Shown here: positions 39,358 to 48,125 of the stretch, piece after piece
Layout of the letters: the number at the start of each line of letters is the position of its first letter
Numbering within the stretch: the first letter of the stretch is position 1
Source of the DNA: Nocardiopsis metallicus
GTDB lineage: Bacteria; Actinomycetota; Actinomycetes; Streptosporangiales; Streptosporangiaceae
Direction of reading: 5' to 3'
Length of the DNA stretch: 64,000 nt
NCBI RefSeq assembly: GCF_014201115.1
Contig: NZ_JACHDO010000001.1
Span: 7,130,001 to 7,194,000 of the forward strand
The notes under the pieces: generated by a model
Database searches by the model: none
What the model was told of the DNA's origin: nothing
Seen by the model: the letters and a program-made list of their open reading frames with translations, nothing else
Made by a program: the position numbers and the translations under genes

Positions 39358-40305
39358 GTGACCGCCGGCCCGGTGTCCGAACGCCGCGCCGCGTCGCCAC
39401 CATCCCCCAGGTCCTCACACAAACGCGCCCGTCCGGGCCGGGACGCGCTCCTCGCATGGGGCTTCCTCGGTCCCTCCGTGGTGATCTTCGCGCTCTTCCT
39501 GGTCTATCCCCTGGGCCGCACCGTCTACCTGTCGATGCACGGCAACGACATCATCGGCCAGCCCAACCGCTTCGTCGGCCTGAGCCACTTCGCCGAGATG
39601 GCCTCGCCCGAGTTCGGCCGGATCCTGCTCACGACCCTGGTGTTCACCCTCGGGGTCGTGGTTCCCGGAGTCGTCGGCGCCCTCGTGGTGGTCCTCCTGA
39701 TGGAGGGGGTCCTGCGCGGCCAGAGGTTCCTGCGCGGCGCCTTCGCGCTGCCCTTCGCGTTCTCCGTGGCCAGCGCCTCGGTCATCTTCGCTGTCTTCTA
39801 CAGTCCGGGCAACAGCGTCCTCAACGGCATCCTGTACCGCATGGGCCTCGACCAGGTCCCCTGGCTGACCTCCCAGGAGATGGCCCTGTGGTCGGTCGCC
39901 CTCACCACGGTGTGGATGAACCTCGGCTACGGCGTCCTCGTGCTCGCCGCCGGAATCGGCTCGATCCCCAAGGAGGTCAACGAGGCCGCCCGTATCGACG
40001 GCGCCACCGGTCCGCGCCTGGCCTGGGACGTCACCGTCCCCATGCTCGGGCCACAGCTCTTCTTCCTGATCGTCATCTCCACGATCAACGCCCTCCAGAG
40101 CTTCGGTCAGATCCACATCCTCACCGCGGGTGGACCGGTCGGCTCCACGACCACCCTCGTCTACTCCATCTACCAGGACGCCTTCGCCTACGGCACCAGC
40201 GACTTCGGCCGGGCCAGCGCCCAGGCGCTCGTCCTGCTCGTGGTGGTCCTGGTGTGCACCCTGGTCCAGTTCGGTGTCATAGAGCGGAAGGTGCACTACT
40301 CATGA
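39358..40305 (+). CDS. ABC importer permease, UgpA/MalF-like
   Basis: A 315-residue inner-membrane permease with six helices: WGFLGPSVVIFALFLVYPLG near residue 36, and the EAA loop EVNEAARIDGATGPRLAWDV near residue 209 that contacts the ATPase. The class takes up sugars or glycerol-3-phosphate. GTG 39358, with GGGGGAAC 5 nt upstream, is preferred to GTG 39319. Its stop overlaps the next start (ATGA), so it is coupled to the second permease. No ATP-binding subunit gene is present nearby, as is usual where a shared MsiK-type ATPase serves several importers. Confidence 0.85.
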   Translation: MTAGPVSERRAASPPSPRSSHKRARPGRDALLAWGFLGPSVVIFALFLVYPLGRTVYLSMHGNDIIGQPNRFVGLSHFAEMASPEFGRILLTTLVFTLGVVVPGVVGALVVVLLMEGVLRGQRFLRGAFALPFAFSVASASVIFAVFYSPGNSVLNGILYRMGLDQVPWLTSQEMALWSVALTTVWMNLGYGVLVLAAGIGSIPKEVNEAARIDGATGPRLAWDVTVPMLGPQLFFLIVISTINALQSFGQIHILTAGGPVGSTTTLVYSIYQDAFAYGTSDFGRASAQALVLLVVVLVCTLVQFGVIERKVHYS

Positions 40306-41237
40306 GCCGAACCTCCGCCGCGTCCGGCGTTTCGGGCTCCGCGGACACCCGCGGAGCCACCGCCGACGAACTCACCCGCACCGCGCCCCCGCGCACCCGC
40401 GCGCGCCACCGGCGCGGGATCGGATTCATCGTCGGCCGCGTCCTGCTGTACCTCGTGCTGGCCGCACTGCTCATCCCGGTGCTGTTCCCCGTGTACTACG
40501 TGTTCGTGGGGACCCTCATGGAGCCTCGCGAACTCTCCACGTTCCCGCCGCGGCTGCTGCCCACCGGTGTGCACTTCGAGAACATCCAGGGCGCGCTGGC
40601 CGCCGTCCCGCTTCTGCGCATGTACACGAACTCGCTGGTCATGGCCGGGATCATCACGGCCTGCCAGCTGTTCACCTCGGCCCTGGCCGCGTACGCGTTC
40701 GTGTTCCTGCGCTTCCGGGGCAGCGCGGTGGTCTTCGCGCTGTTCCTGTCCACGCTCATGGTCCCGGCCGAGGCGACCTTCATCCCGAACTACCTCACCC
40801 TCACCGGCTGGGGGCTCGGCAACACCTATGCCGGTCTGGTCCTGCCCTTCCTGGCCTACGCGTTCGGTACCTTCCTGCTCCGCCAGAGCTTCAAACAGTT
40901 CCCGCGCGAGCTGTACGACGCCGCGCGCATCGACGGCATGGGGCACCTCAGATTCCTGTGGACCATCCTGCTGCCGCTGAGCAAACCGGCCCTGACCGCC
41001 GTCGGCATGTACGTGTTCATCACCAGCTGGAACATGTACTTCTGGCCGCTGATCATCACCCGCAGCACCGAGATGCAGACCCTGCAGATCGGTCTGAACA
41101 GCCTCAAAGCGGGGGAGGCGGCCAACCCCGGCCTCGTCCTGGCGGGCGCGGCCCTGTCCGTCATCCCCACCCTCGCCCTCGTGGTCTTCGGGCAGCGCTT
41201 CATCGTCCGGGGCCTGACCGCGGGCGCTATCAAGTAG
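40302..41237 (+). CDS. ABC importer permease, UgpE/MalG-like
   Basis: A 311-residue partner permease with a Thr/Arg-rich cytoplasmic N-terminus (1-40), six membrane helices and the EAA loop ELYDAARIDGMGHLRFLWTI near residue 205. The C-terminus carries the family signature GQRFIVRGLTAGAIK. It overlaps the first permease by 4 nt, and the binding-protein gene follows after 32 nt. The pair most resembles UgpA/UgpE (glycerol-3-phosphate or glycerophosphodiester) or generic CUT1 systems. Confidence 0.85.
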   Translation: MSRTSAASGVSGSADTRGATADELTRTAPPRTRARHRRGIGFIVGRVLLYLVLAALLIPVLFPVYYVFVGTLMEPRELSTFPPRLLPTGVHFENIQGALAAVPLLRMYTNSLVMAGIITACQLFTSALAAYAFVFLRFRGSAVVFALFLSTLMVPAEATFIPNYLTLTGWGLGNTYAGLVLPFLAYAFGTFLLRQSFKQFPRELYDAARIDGMGHLRFLWTILLPLSKPALTAVGMYVFITSWNMYFWPLIITRSTEMQTLQIGLNSLKAGEAANPGLVLAGAALSVIPTLALVVFGQRFIVRGLTAGAIK

Positions 41238-41269
41238 GGCGCGAAACACCTAGTGGAGACGAATAGCAA

Positions 41270-42673
41270 ATGAAACGTTCCCCCCGACGTCGCGGTGCGC
41301 AGGCCGCAGCCCTGCTCACGAGCCTGGGCCTGGTCCTCGGCGCCTGCTCCGACGGCGGTGGCGGCGGTGGCGGCAGCGACCTCACCGCCCCCGGCCCGGA
41401 GGTCCTGGACGGCCTGGACGAGGCGGTCCAGGTCGAGTTCTGGCACAGCATGGACGCCACCAACGGCCAGGTGCTGGACGGGCTGATCGATGAGTTCAAC
41501 GCCCAGAACGAGGGCCGGATCGAAGTGACCGGCTCCTTCCAGGGCAACTACGACGAGGCGCTGGCCAGCCACCGCGCCGCGATCCAGCAGGGCGACACCG
41601 CCGAGCTGATCATGATCTACGACCTCGGTACGCAGTTCATGATCGACTCCGCGCAGACCGTGCCCGCGCAGTCCTTCGTCGACGAGGACGACTACGACAC
41701 GTCCCCGATCGAGGACGCGCTGCTCAACTACTTCACGGTCGAGGGCGAGCTGCGGTCGTTCCCCTTCAACAACTCCACCCCGCTGATGTACGTCAACCGG
41801 GACGCCTTCGAGGAGGCCGGACTCGACCCGGACTCCCCGCCCGCCGACCTCGCCGAGATCCGTGAGGCCGCCGAACAGCTCACCGTCACCGACGACGACG
41901 GCACCGTGGTCCAGTACGGCTTCGGCGCCTCCGTGTACGGCTGGTTCATCGAGCAGTTCATGGCGCGCGCCGCCACCCCCTACTGCGACAACTCCAACGG
42001 CCGCGACGGCCGCGCCACCGAGGTGCTCTTCGACGACCCGAAGATCGTGGAGCTCGTCGAGTGGTGGGAGGAGATGATCGAGGACGACCTGGCGGTGCAG
42101 ATCGGCCGCAACACCGACGACGGCCAGGCCGCCTTCACCTCCGGTCGCGCCGCGATGACCCTGGAGTCCACCGGTTCCCTGGGCGGGTTCATCGAACAGT
42201 CCGACTTCGAGGTCGGCGCCGGGTACTTCCCGCTGATCAGCGCGGACGACCCGGGCGGCTCGATCATCGGCGGCGCCTCGCTGTGGATCAACGGCGAGGG
42301 GCACACCCCCGAGGAGATCCGCGGGTCCTGGGAGTTCGTCCAGTTCCTGCTGACCCCGGAGTCCCAGTCGGTCTGGCACGCGGGAACCGGATACCTGGCG
42401 GTCAACACCGAGGGCTACGACGGCCCGGAGGCCAGTGAGCGCGCCGAGGAGTTCCCGCAGTTCTCCGTGGCCGCCGACCAGCTGGCGGACTCCGAGATCA
42501 ACGAGAACACCGCGGGCTGCATGATGGGCGTGATGTCCGAGGCCCGGGTCGCCGCTGAGGAGGGCTGGGAGGCCGCCCTGACCAGCGACACCTCCGCCGA
42601 GGAGGCCATGTCCAACGCGGCCGACAGCGTCTCCCGCACCATTGAGGAGTACAACGAGTCGGTCGGCGAGTAG
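41270..42673 (+). CDS. ABC importer substrate-binding lipoprotein, UgpB-like
   Basis: A 467-residue extracellular binding lipoprotein: basic N-terminus, hydrophobic stretch and lipobox LVLGAC with lipidated Cys26. Then an acidic linker and a type-2 solute-binding fold (EFWHSMDATNGQVLDGLIDE near residue 61; SFPFNNSTPLMYVNRDAF near 160; GGASLWINGEG near 336). FWHSM-type and PFNNSTP-type segments are typical of UgpB-like proteins that bind glycerol-3-phosphate or its diesters. No phosphodiesterase gene lies beside it, so the ligand is uncertain. ATG 41270 has GGAGA about 10 nt upstream. Confidence 0.85.
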   Translation: MKRSPRRRGAQAAALLTSLGLVLGACSDGGGGGGGSDLTAPGPEVLDGLDEAVQVEFWHSMDATNGQVLDGLIDEFNAQNEGRIEVTGSFQGNYDEALASHRAAIQQGDTAELIMIYDLGTQFMIDSAQTVPAQSFVDEDDYDTSPIEDALLNYFTVEGELRSFPFNNSTPLMYVNRDAFEEAGLDPDSPPADLAEIREAAEQLTVTDDDGTVVQYGFGASVYGWFIEQFMARAATPYCDNSNGRDGRATEVLFDDPKIVELVEWWEEMIEDDLAVQIGRNTDDGQAAFTSGRAAMTLESTGSLGGFIEQSDFEVGAGYFPLISADDPGGSIIGGASLWINGEGHTPEEIRGSWEFVQFLLTPESQSVWHAGTGYLAVNTEGYDGPEASERAEEFPQFSVAADQLADSEINENTAGCMMGVMSEARVAAEEGWEAALTSDTSAEEAMSNAADSVSRTIEEYNESVGE

Positions 42674-42693
42674 AGCCCGACCCGATGACGTGA

Positions 42694-42731
42694 GGGGCCG
42701 CGGCGGGATCCATCGGATCCCCCGCGGCCCC
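42694..42731. terminator. bidirectional terminator between binding protein and Rieske genes
   Basis: GGGGCCGCGG-CGGGATCC / GGATCC-CCCGCGGCCCC, a very stable hairpin shared by two convergent genes. Confidence 0.85.
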
Positions 42732-42755
42732 TTCGTGTGGGGGCGGAGCGCGCGC

Positions 42756-43241
42756 TCAGGCCAGCACGATGGAGTCGCCGTCGACGCGGATCTGGATCTC
42801 CTCCAGCGGGCTCTCCGCGGGGCCCTCGACGGGGGAGCCGTCCTCGATCGAGAAGCGGCTGCCGTGGCAGGGGCACTGGATCTGCCCGTCGGAGACCTGG
42901 TCGACCGGGCAGCCCTCGTGCGTGCACCTGGTGGAGAAGGCGCGGAAGGTGCCCTCCTCGGGCTGGGTCACGACCACCTCGTGCTCGCTGAAGACGGCGC
43001 CCTCGCCCACGGGGACCTCGTCCGTGCTGGCGATCGGGGCGTCGACGTCCGCGGGGTCGGTGTCGTCCGCGCCGTTCCCGCCGTCTGTCGGGTCCCCGCC
43101 GTTCGCGGTGTCATCGCCCCCGCCGCAGGCGGTGACCACCCCGACCACGGCCCCGCCCCCGGCGACCCCGAACACGGAGCGCCTGCTCACCTCCGGCACG
43201 ACGGACACGGACTCGGCGGGGGGTTTGCGGCAGTCACACAT
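42756..43241 (-). CDS. exported Rieske 2Fe-2S lipoprotein
   Basis: A 161-residue protein with a twin-arginine signal (SRRSVFGVAGG, Arg20-Arg21) and a lipobox-like VTAC (Cys39), suggesting Tat export and lipid anchoring. An acidic Gly/Asp/Pro linker (40-70) leads to a Rieske domain with ligands Cys106 and His108 (CTHEGC) and Cys123 and His126 (CPCH), plus Cys111 and Cys125 for the stabilising disulfide. It probably transfers electrons at the outer face of the membrane. It is not next to a cytochrome b gene, so the partner is unknown. It is a single gene. Confidence 0.88.
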   Translation of the reverse strand: MCDCRKPPAESVSVVPEVSRRSVFGVAGGGAVVGVVTACGGGDDTANGGDPTDGGNGADDTDPADVDAPIASTDEVPVGEGAVFSEHEVVVTQPEEGTFRAFSTRCTHEGCPVDQVSDGQIQCPCHGSRFSIEDGSPVEGPAESPLEEIQIRVDGDSIVLA

Positions 43242-43702
43242 GCGGCCTCACTCTCTCGCCCGACGGGGCGGGCGGGTTCACGCGCGGGGTGCGGGCCCCG
43301 CACGGGCGACGGACGGCCCCGCTCGCTCGGGGCCAGGACCTATGGAACACGGTGGATACCCGTCGTGTCCGGGAAATCCGCTGACGTGTCCGATGGTCAT
43401 TCGGCGCGCGCCCCGTACCGGATTGGTTCAGGCGCCGTCCCGGAGCGCGGCAGCACCGTAACCCCGGTTCGGCACAGGCCGCTACCCCCTGGCGGGAAGC
43501 CGCGAACCGGTATACGGCGGACGGAATTCCGGTGGTCGGGTACCGGTCTGTCTTCGGAGGGCGACCGGGTGGACAGGAAGGGGGTGCGCGCCACCGCCCC
43601 GCCCCCACGGTTGCGGCGAGGCCCCCGTCATCCCGGGGGCCGCGTGCGCGAACGACTCCCAGGCGCTCGCGCCAGCTCACCTTCTGACCGAAAGCGGCTC
43701 TG
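43242..43702. other. 461-nt gap without recognised features
   Basis: Divergent promoter region of the Rieske and lipase-like genes. No gene, hairpin or clear operator is seen; it is uniformly GC-rich. Confidence 0.5.
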
Positions 43703-44884
43703 ATGACCGACCAGCGACAGCCCGTCGTGAAACCCTTCGGTTTCCTCGCCCCGACCCCGCCCGCCGTGGAGCCCGCACCCGCCCCGGACGCCACCTGGGC
43801 TCTCCCGGGCGGTACAGCGTGGGTGTACCTGAGCGCCCCGGAGGCCGGCCTTCGACGGCCGGTGGTCCTCTCCGACGGCTTCGAGAGCGGGCCCAGTCAG
43901 CTCGACCGGCTCTGGGCGGGGCTTGAGCGCGGGGACTACGCCTTCGTCACCGGGCTCCGCCGCCGCGGCTACGACCTCGTCCTGGTCGGCTACGACGAGC
44001 GCAGCGCGTCGATCCTGCGCAACGCGGAGACCTTCACCGCGGCCGTCCTCCGTTCCACCGCCGAGCGACTGGGGGACACCCGCCTCACCGCGGGCGGGTT
44101 CAGCATGGGCGGACTCCTCGCCCGCTACGCGCTGGCCAAGCTGGAGGCACAGCGCATGGACCACCAGACCGGGGTGTACCTGTCCTTCGACAGCCCGCAC
44201 CGCGGGGCGTGGGTGCCGATCGGGCTGCAGAAGTTCGCGCACTTCCTCACCGCGACCCCCGCGCTGTCCGAACAGATCAACAGCCCCGCGGCCAGGCAGT
44301 TGCTGTGGCGCCACGTCGAGAGCGTCGACGCCGAACCGGCCGAGGACCCCATGCGCACCGAGTTCCTGGCCGAGCTGGGCCGGGTCGGTTCCTGGCCGAG
44401 GATCCCGCGCCTGATCGGTGTGGCCAACGGCACCGGCAACGGCACCGGGAACGGTGTGCCGCCGGGCGAGGACGCGGTCACGGTCATCGGGGGGTGGTTC
44501 AAGGGGACGACCCTGCGCACCCAGGCCGAGGGCGACAAGCAGTTGGTCGCCCGGCTCAAGGGCCAGTTCGCGGAGAAGGAGGTCCGCACCACCGGGCTGC
44601 CCGCGTTGGACGGTGTGCCCGGCGGCACCCTGGAGACCTTCGGGATCGCCGGTGACCGGCTCAAGATCACGGGGCCGACGGAGATCACCCACCGGTCCGT
44701 CTGCTTCGTGCCCTCGGCCAGCGCCGTCGCCATCGGGGGCCTGGACGATCCGTACGTGACGGTCGACGCGCTCGACTGGGAGAGGAGCGAGCTCGACGAC
44801 TTCCAGTTGTCGGACACCAACGAACCCCACGCGCACATGAGCCCGGCCCTGGGCGAGTGGATCCTGGACCGCCTGCCCCGGTAG
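43703..44884 (+). CDS. alpha/beta-hydrolase, PGAP1/lipase-like
   Basis: A 393-residue probable serine hydrolase. The nucleophile elbow is GGFSMGG with Ser134. The oxyanion strand PVVLSDGF lies near residue 53, and a lipase-like YLSFDSPHRGAW near 170 resembles cytosolic and PGAP1-type lipases. A low-complexity ANGTGNGTGNGVPPG loop lies near 240. The C-terminal HAHMSPALGEW may hold the catalytic His. No signal peptide is seen, so it is likely cytoplasmic. Substrate unknown. It is a single gene with a weak ribosome binding site. Confidence 0.7.
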   Translation: MTDQRQPVVKPFGFLAPTPPAVEPAPAPDATWALPGGTAWVYLSAPEAGLRRPVVLSDGFESGPSQLDRLWAGLERGDYAFVTGLRRRGYDLVLVGYDERSASILRNAETFTAAVLRSTAERLGDTRLTAGGFSMGGLLARYALAKLEAQRMDHQTGVYLSFDSPHRGAWVPIGLQKFAHFLTATPALSEQINSPAARQLLWRHVESVDAEPAEDPMRTEFLAELGRVGSWPRIPRLIGVANGTGNGTGNGVPPGEDAVTVIGGWFKGTTLRTQAEGDKQLVARLKGQFAEKEVRTTGLPALDGVPGGTLETFGIAGDRLKITGPTEITHRSVCFVPSASAVAIGGLDDPYVTVDALDWERSELDDFQLSDTNEPHAHMSPALGEWILDRLPR

Positions 44885-44908
44885 GGCGTTCACGGCGCGG
44901 GGCCGCGG

Positions 44909-46003
44909 CTAGGGGTGCACCCAGCCGTTGGCCTCGCAGCCCTGAAGACCCAGGCTCTGCTGCTGCATCACCGGGGCGGGCTCGCCGTCGCCCGGGCAGT
45001 TCACGTGGCCGTGGCCCAGGGTGTGGCCCACCTCGTGGTTGATCAGGTAGATCCGGTAGGTCTCCAGGTCGTCGTCGAAGTGATCGACGCCCGAGACCCA
45101 GCGGTTCTGGTTGATGATGGCCTGGTTGCCGTTGGCGCAGGACACGTACCCGTTGGTGCGCAGCGGGGCGCACAGGCGGTCGACCGTGTCCGGCGCGGCC
45201 AGCAGCACCCGGATGTCGGCGTCGTCACCGTCCACCTTCTGGAACGAGCGGTCTCCGTCGTTACCCCAGCTGCGGGGGTCGCCCAGGATCTCTTCCACGG
45301 CGTCGGCGAAGTCCTCGTCCTCGCCGGGCAGTCCCTCCTCGACCTCGACCGTGAAGGTCGTCAGCGGGCCCTCACCCATGACCTCGCCCTCGCCCTCGAC
45401 CACCTTGAGGTCGCCGTCGGCGGTGTCGACCTCCTCCACCACCGAGCGCAGCAGGACCGGGGGCTCCTCCTCACCCGGCGAAGGGGTGGGGGAGGGGGTG
45501 TTCGCGCCGGTACTGGACTCGGCCACGGGGGCGTCCTCGGGAGCGGCGTGGCCGCGGGAGTCCTCGTCGGGGACCCCGTCGCCCATCGGACCGGTGGCGG
45601 AGGTCTCCTCGGGGGAGCCCGCGTCGGAGTCGGGTTCGGGCACGCTGACCATCAACACGGCGGAGGCACCCGAGACCAGGCACAGACCCAGGGCCAGACC
45701 CATGGGGTACCGACGGCGTCGGCGGTGCTTGGCGCGGGGAGCGGGAGCGGGCACGAGGCTCAACCTCTCGACAGTGGACGGTGGTTCCGCCGGGACCCGA
45801 ACAGGGAGGGCGGGAGGGCTGGCCTCCGACGCCTTCCGGCGGCCGCGGGTCCGCTCCGACCAGGGCGGTCGGTGGAGGCGTCCCCACGGGAGCGGCCGAG
45901 TGTCGCGACGGCCGCCCCGGGCGGTGTTCCCGCCCACTCGGGCGGTACCGCCAGCCCCCGGAGCGGCGGCTGGCCGAGGGCTTTGTCTAACGCACCCCAG
46001 CAT
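44909..46003 (-). CDS. DUF3152 metallopeptidase-like membrane protein
   Basis: A protein of up to 364 residues with a long basic N-terminal region, one membrane helix (about residues 104-122, YPMGLALGLCLVSGASAVLM), an acidic Pro/Ser linker and a C-terminal DUF3152 domain with a zinc-peptidase motif HEVGHTLGHGHVNCPG and the family ending PVMQQQSLGLQGCEANGW. DUF3152 proteins are common in actinomycetes and have no established substrate; protease activity is inferred from HExxHxxGHxH. The start is uncertain: ATG 46003 has no good Shine-Dalgarno, and the true start may lie closer to the membrane helix. Confidence 0.75.
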   Translation of the reverse strand: MLGCVRQSPRPAAAPGAGGTARVGGNTARGGRRDTRPLPWGRLHRPPWSERTRGRRKASEASPPALPVRVPAEPPSTVERLSLVPAPAPRAKHRRRRRYPMGLALGLCLVSGASAVLMVSVPEPDSDAGSPEETSATGPMGDGVPDEDSRGHAAPEDAPVAESSTGANTPSPTPSPGEEEPPVLLRSVVEEVDTADGDLKVVEGEGEVMGEGPLTTFTVEVEEGLPGEDEDFADAVEEILGDPRSWGNDGDRSFQKVDGDDADIRVLLAAPDTVDRLCAPLRTNGYVSCANGNQAIINQNRWVSGVDHFDDDLETYRIYLINHEVGHTLGHGHVNCPGDGEPAPVMQQQSLGLQGCEANGWVHP

Positions 46004-46188
46004 GCCAGAGATCGGCTCCGTCAAGGGCCAGGCAGAGTCCCGGCAAGTGTGGGTGTGTCACGGCTTCGGGTGTTTGTCGCGGGGGGCTCCGCCCCAACGG
46101 CCGCCCGCCTTCCCCCGTGCCCACCTGGGCGCCGATACGCTTCAGACGGACAAGAGCGAGCGAAATCAGGGCTGCTGGGAGGCATCAG

Positions 46189-46989
46189 GTGCGTATCGCA
46201 CGGTTCGCTGCCGGTGACGAGGTCGGGTTCGGCCTGATCGACACGGACACGGACAGCGGGGAGGAGTTCGTCGCCCGGCTGACGGGCCACCCCCTGCTGG
46301 GGGACATCAAGCTGACGGGTGAGCGCGCGAAGCTCTCCGACGTGCGCCTGCTGTCGCCGGTCCTGCCCACCAAGGTCGTGTGCATCGGCAAGAACTACGC
46401 CGACCACGTCGCGGAGATGAAGGACATCACGGGGGAGTCCACCGACGAGCCGGTGGTCTTCCTCAAGCCGTCCACCGCCGTCACCGGGCCGAACGACCCG
46501 ATCTTCTACCCCTCGGCCTCCGAGCGGGTGGACTTCGAGGGTGAGCTGGCCATCGTCATCTCCCGGCCCTGCCGCGAGGTGCCGCGGGAGCGCGCCAAGG
46601 ACGTGATCTTCGGCTACACCGTGGCCAACGACGTCACCGCCCGCGACCTGCAGAAGACGGACAAGCAGTGGACCCGGGCCAAGGGGTTCGACTCCTTCTG
46701 TCCGATCGGGCCGTGGATCACCACCGGGCTGAGCATCGAGGAGGCCCAGGACCTGGCGGTCACCACGACCGTGGACGGCCAGACGCGCCAGGAGGGACGT
46801 ACATCACAGTTCATCCACGACATCCCGGGCATCATCTCCCATGTCACCTCGTTCATGACGCTGCTCCCGGGCGACGTGGTCCTGACCGGTACCCCCGCCG
46901 GTGTGGGCCCCGTCGAGGTCGGCCAGGAGGTCACTGTCACCGTGGAGCGCCTGGGCTCCATCAGCAACAGGGTGGTCACCCGGGACTGA
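46189..46989 (+). CDS. fumarylacetoacetate-hydrolase-family protein
   Basis: A 266-residue enzyme of the FAH/HpcE superfamily, which cleaves or hydrates acylpyruvates and related keto acids. It shows VVCIGKNYADHVAEM near residue 62, the metal-binding Glu/Asp segments (DFEGELAIVI near 117, YTVANDVTARDLQ near 142), and LPGDVVLTGTPAGVGPVEVG near 226. The full-length family form fits. GTG 46189 has GGGAGG 6 nt upstream. It precedes gltX by an SGNH hydrolase gene. Substrate not predictable. Confidence 0.9.
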   Translation: MRIARFAAGDEVGFGLIDTDTDSGEEFVARLTGHPLLGDIKLTGERAKLSDVRLLSPVLPTKVVCIGKNYADHVAEMKDITGESTDEPVVFLKPSTAVTGPNDPIFYPSASERVDFEGELAIVISRPCREVPRERAKDVIFGYTVANDVTARDLQKTDKQWTRAKGFDSFCPIGPWITTGLSIEEAQDLAVTTTVDGQTRQEGRTSQFIHDIPGIISHVTSFMTLLPGDVVLTGTPAGVGPVEVGQEVTVTVERLGSISNRVVTRD

Positions 46990-47058
46990 TCCCGGACATC
47001 GGGACCTGACCCGAAGAACCACAGGGTGCGAAAAACACAGGGGCCGAAAAGCACAGGG

Positions 47059-47085
47059 GTCGTGCGCGGGGTTCCCGCGCACGAC
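47059..47085 (+). terminator. terminator between FAH-family and SGNH genes
   Basis: Perfect 12-bp stem GTCGTGCGCGGG / CCCGCGCACGAC with loop GTT. Just before it lie short repeats of the type GAAAARCACAGGGG. Confidence 0.85.
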
Positions 47086-47134
47086 CGCCCTCCGGGCGGC
47101 GCGTGCCGCCCACCGATAGGAAGGTCCGATCTCT

Positions 47135-48052
47135 TTGGCACCTCGACGCCCTCTCAGGCGCCCCGCGTTCCTCGCCGGCGTGCTCACCCTGGTCCTGGCC
47201 ATGGTGGGTGCCGGGCTGTGGATGTCCGCCCGGCCCGGCACCGGGGAGGGCGACCGCGCGGAGGAGTCCGAACCGCGGGCCAGGGAACTGGATCTGTCGC
47301 AGGTACGCCTGATGCCGGCCGGGGACTCCATGACCCACGGGGCCGACGGCGACAAGACCTGGCGCTTCCACCTGTGGAACCACCTCGACCCGCACGTCGA
47401 GCAGCTCGACTTCGTCGGGCCGTTCACCGCTCCGGCCACCCCGGAGCAGATCATTCCGCCCGAGTTGGCCGGCGGCGAGCCCGACGACGGAGACCCGGAC
47501 AGCGTCGCCTACCGGGACCCGGACTTCGACCAGGACCACAACGCCCGCTGGGGCCGCACCCTGGACGACGCCGCGAAGACCATCCGCGCGGACGTCGCCG
47601 AGCACAGGCCGGACATCCTGTGCGTCATGATCGGCCTCAACGACCTGTTGTTCCCGATCACCGCCCAGGACATGGAGGAGCGGCTGCGCGCCTACGTGCT
47701 GGGCGCCCGCGCGGCCAACCCCGACATCCGGATCCTCATCGCGCAGGCACCGCGCATCGCCCAGGCCGACAACGACGAGGGGTTCGCGCTGCGGCTGTAC
47801 GTCTACAACGAACTCGTCCAGTCGGTGAGCGAGGACCTGTCCACCGACCGGTCCCCGGTAGTCAGCTTCGACCTGGCCGAGGCCGAGAAGTGGGACGCGG
47901 CCGCGGACACCTACGACGGCACGCACCCCAACGCGGGCGGTGAGCTGAAGATCGCGGCGGGCTTCGCCGACGCCCTCTCGCGGGAGTTCGGCCTGGGGCC
48001 GGCCTTCGCGCGCCCGCTGCCCATCCGGCCCTCCGAGTCGAACCGGGCCTGA
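47135..48052 (+). CDS. SGNH/GDSL hydrolase, membrane-anchored or secreted
   Basis: A 305-residue esterase/lipase-like protein with an N-terminal membrane helix or signal anchor (about residues 11-31), then an SGNH fold: block I GDSMTHG with Ser65, block III GLND near residue 171, and block V DGTHPN with Asp/His near 264. It probably removes acyl or acetyl groups outside the cell. The start is TTG 47135, with GGAAGG 9 nt upstream; no ATG or GTG start would keep the signal anchor. Confidence 0.82.
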   Translation: MAPRRPLRRPAFLAGVLTLVLAMVGAGLWMSARPGTGEGDRAEESEPRARELDLSQVRLMPAGDSMTHGADGDKTWRFHLWNHLDPHVEQLDFVGPFTAPATPEQIIPPELAGGEPDDGDPDSVAYRDPDFDQDHNARWGRTLDDAAKTIRADVAEHRPDILCVMIGLNDLLFPITAQDMEERLRAYVLGARAANPDIRILIAQAPRIAQADNDEGFALRLYVYNELVQSVSEDLSTDRSPVVSFDLAEAEKWDAAADTYDGTHPNAGGELKIAAGFADALSREFGLGPAFARPLPIRPSESNRA

Positions 48053-48112
48053 GCGTTAGCGGTACCGATCGGGGCCTGTTCCGACTTCCCACAGGTCATC
48101 CCGGGCCACCGA

Positions 48113-48118
48113 TACCCT
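48113..48118 (+). promoter_or_regulatory. -10 box TACCCT, leaderless promoter of gltX
   Basis: TACCCT ends 7 nt before GTG 48126 and no Shine-Dalgarno is present; gltX is probably leaderless. Confidence 0.5.
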
Positions 48119-48125
48119 GGGACCC

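Noticed and set aside
39243..40310. Long frame overlapping both permease genes
   Set aside because: It is the second permease frame extended upstream through the first permease. The real start at 40302 with ATGA overlap explains the data.
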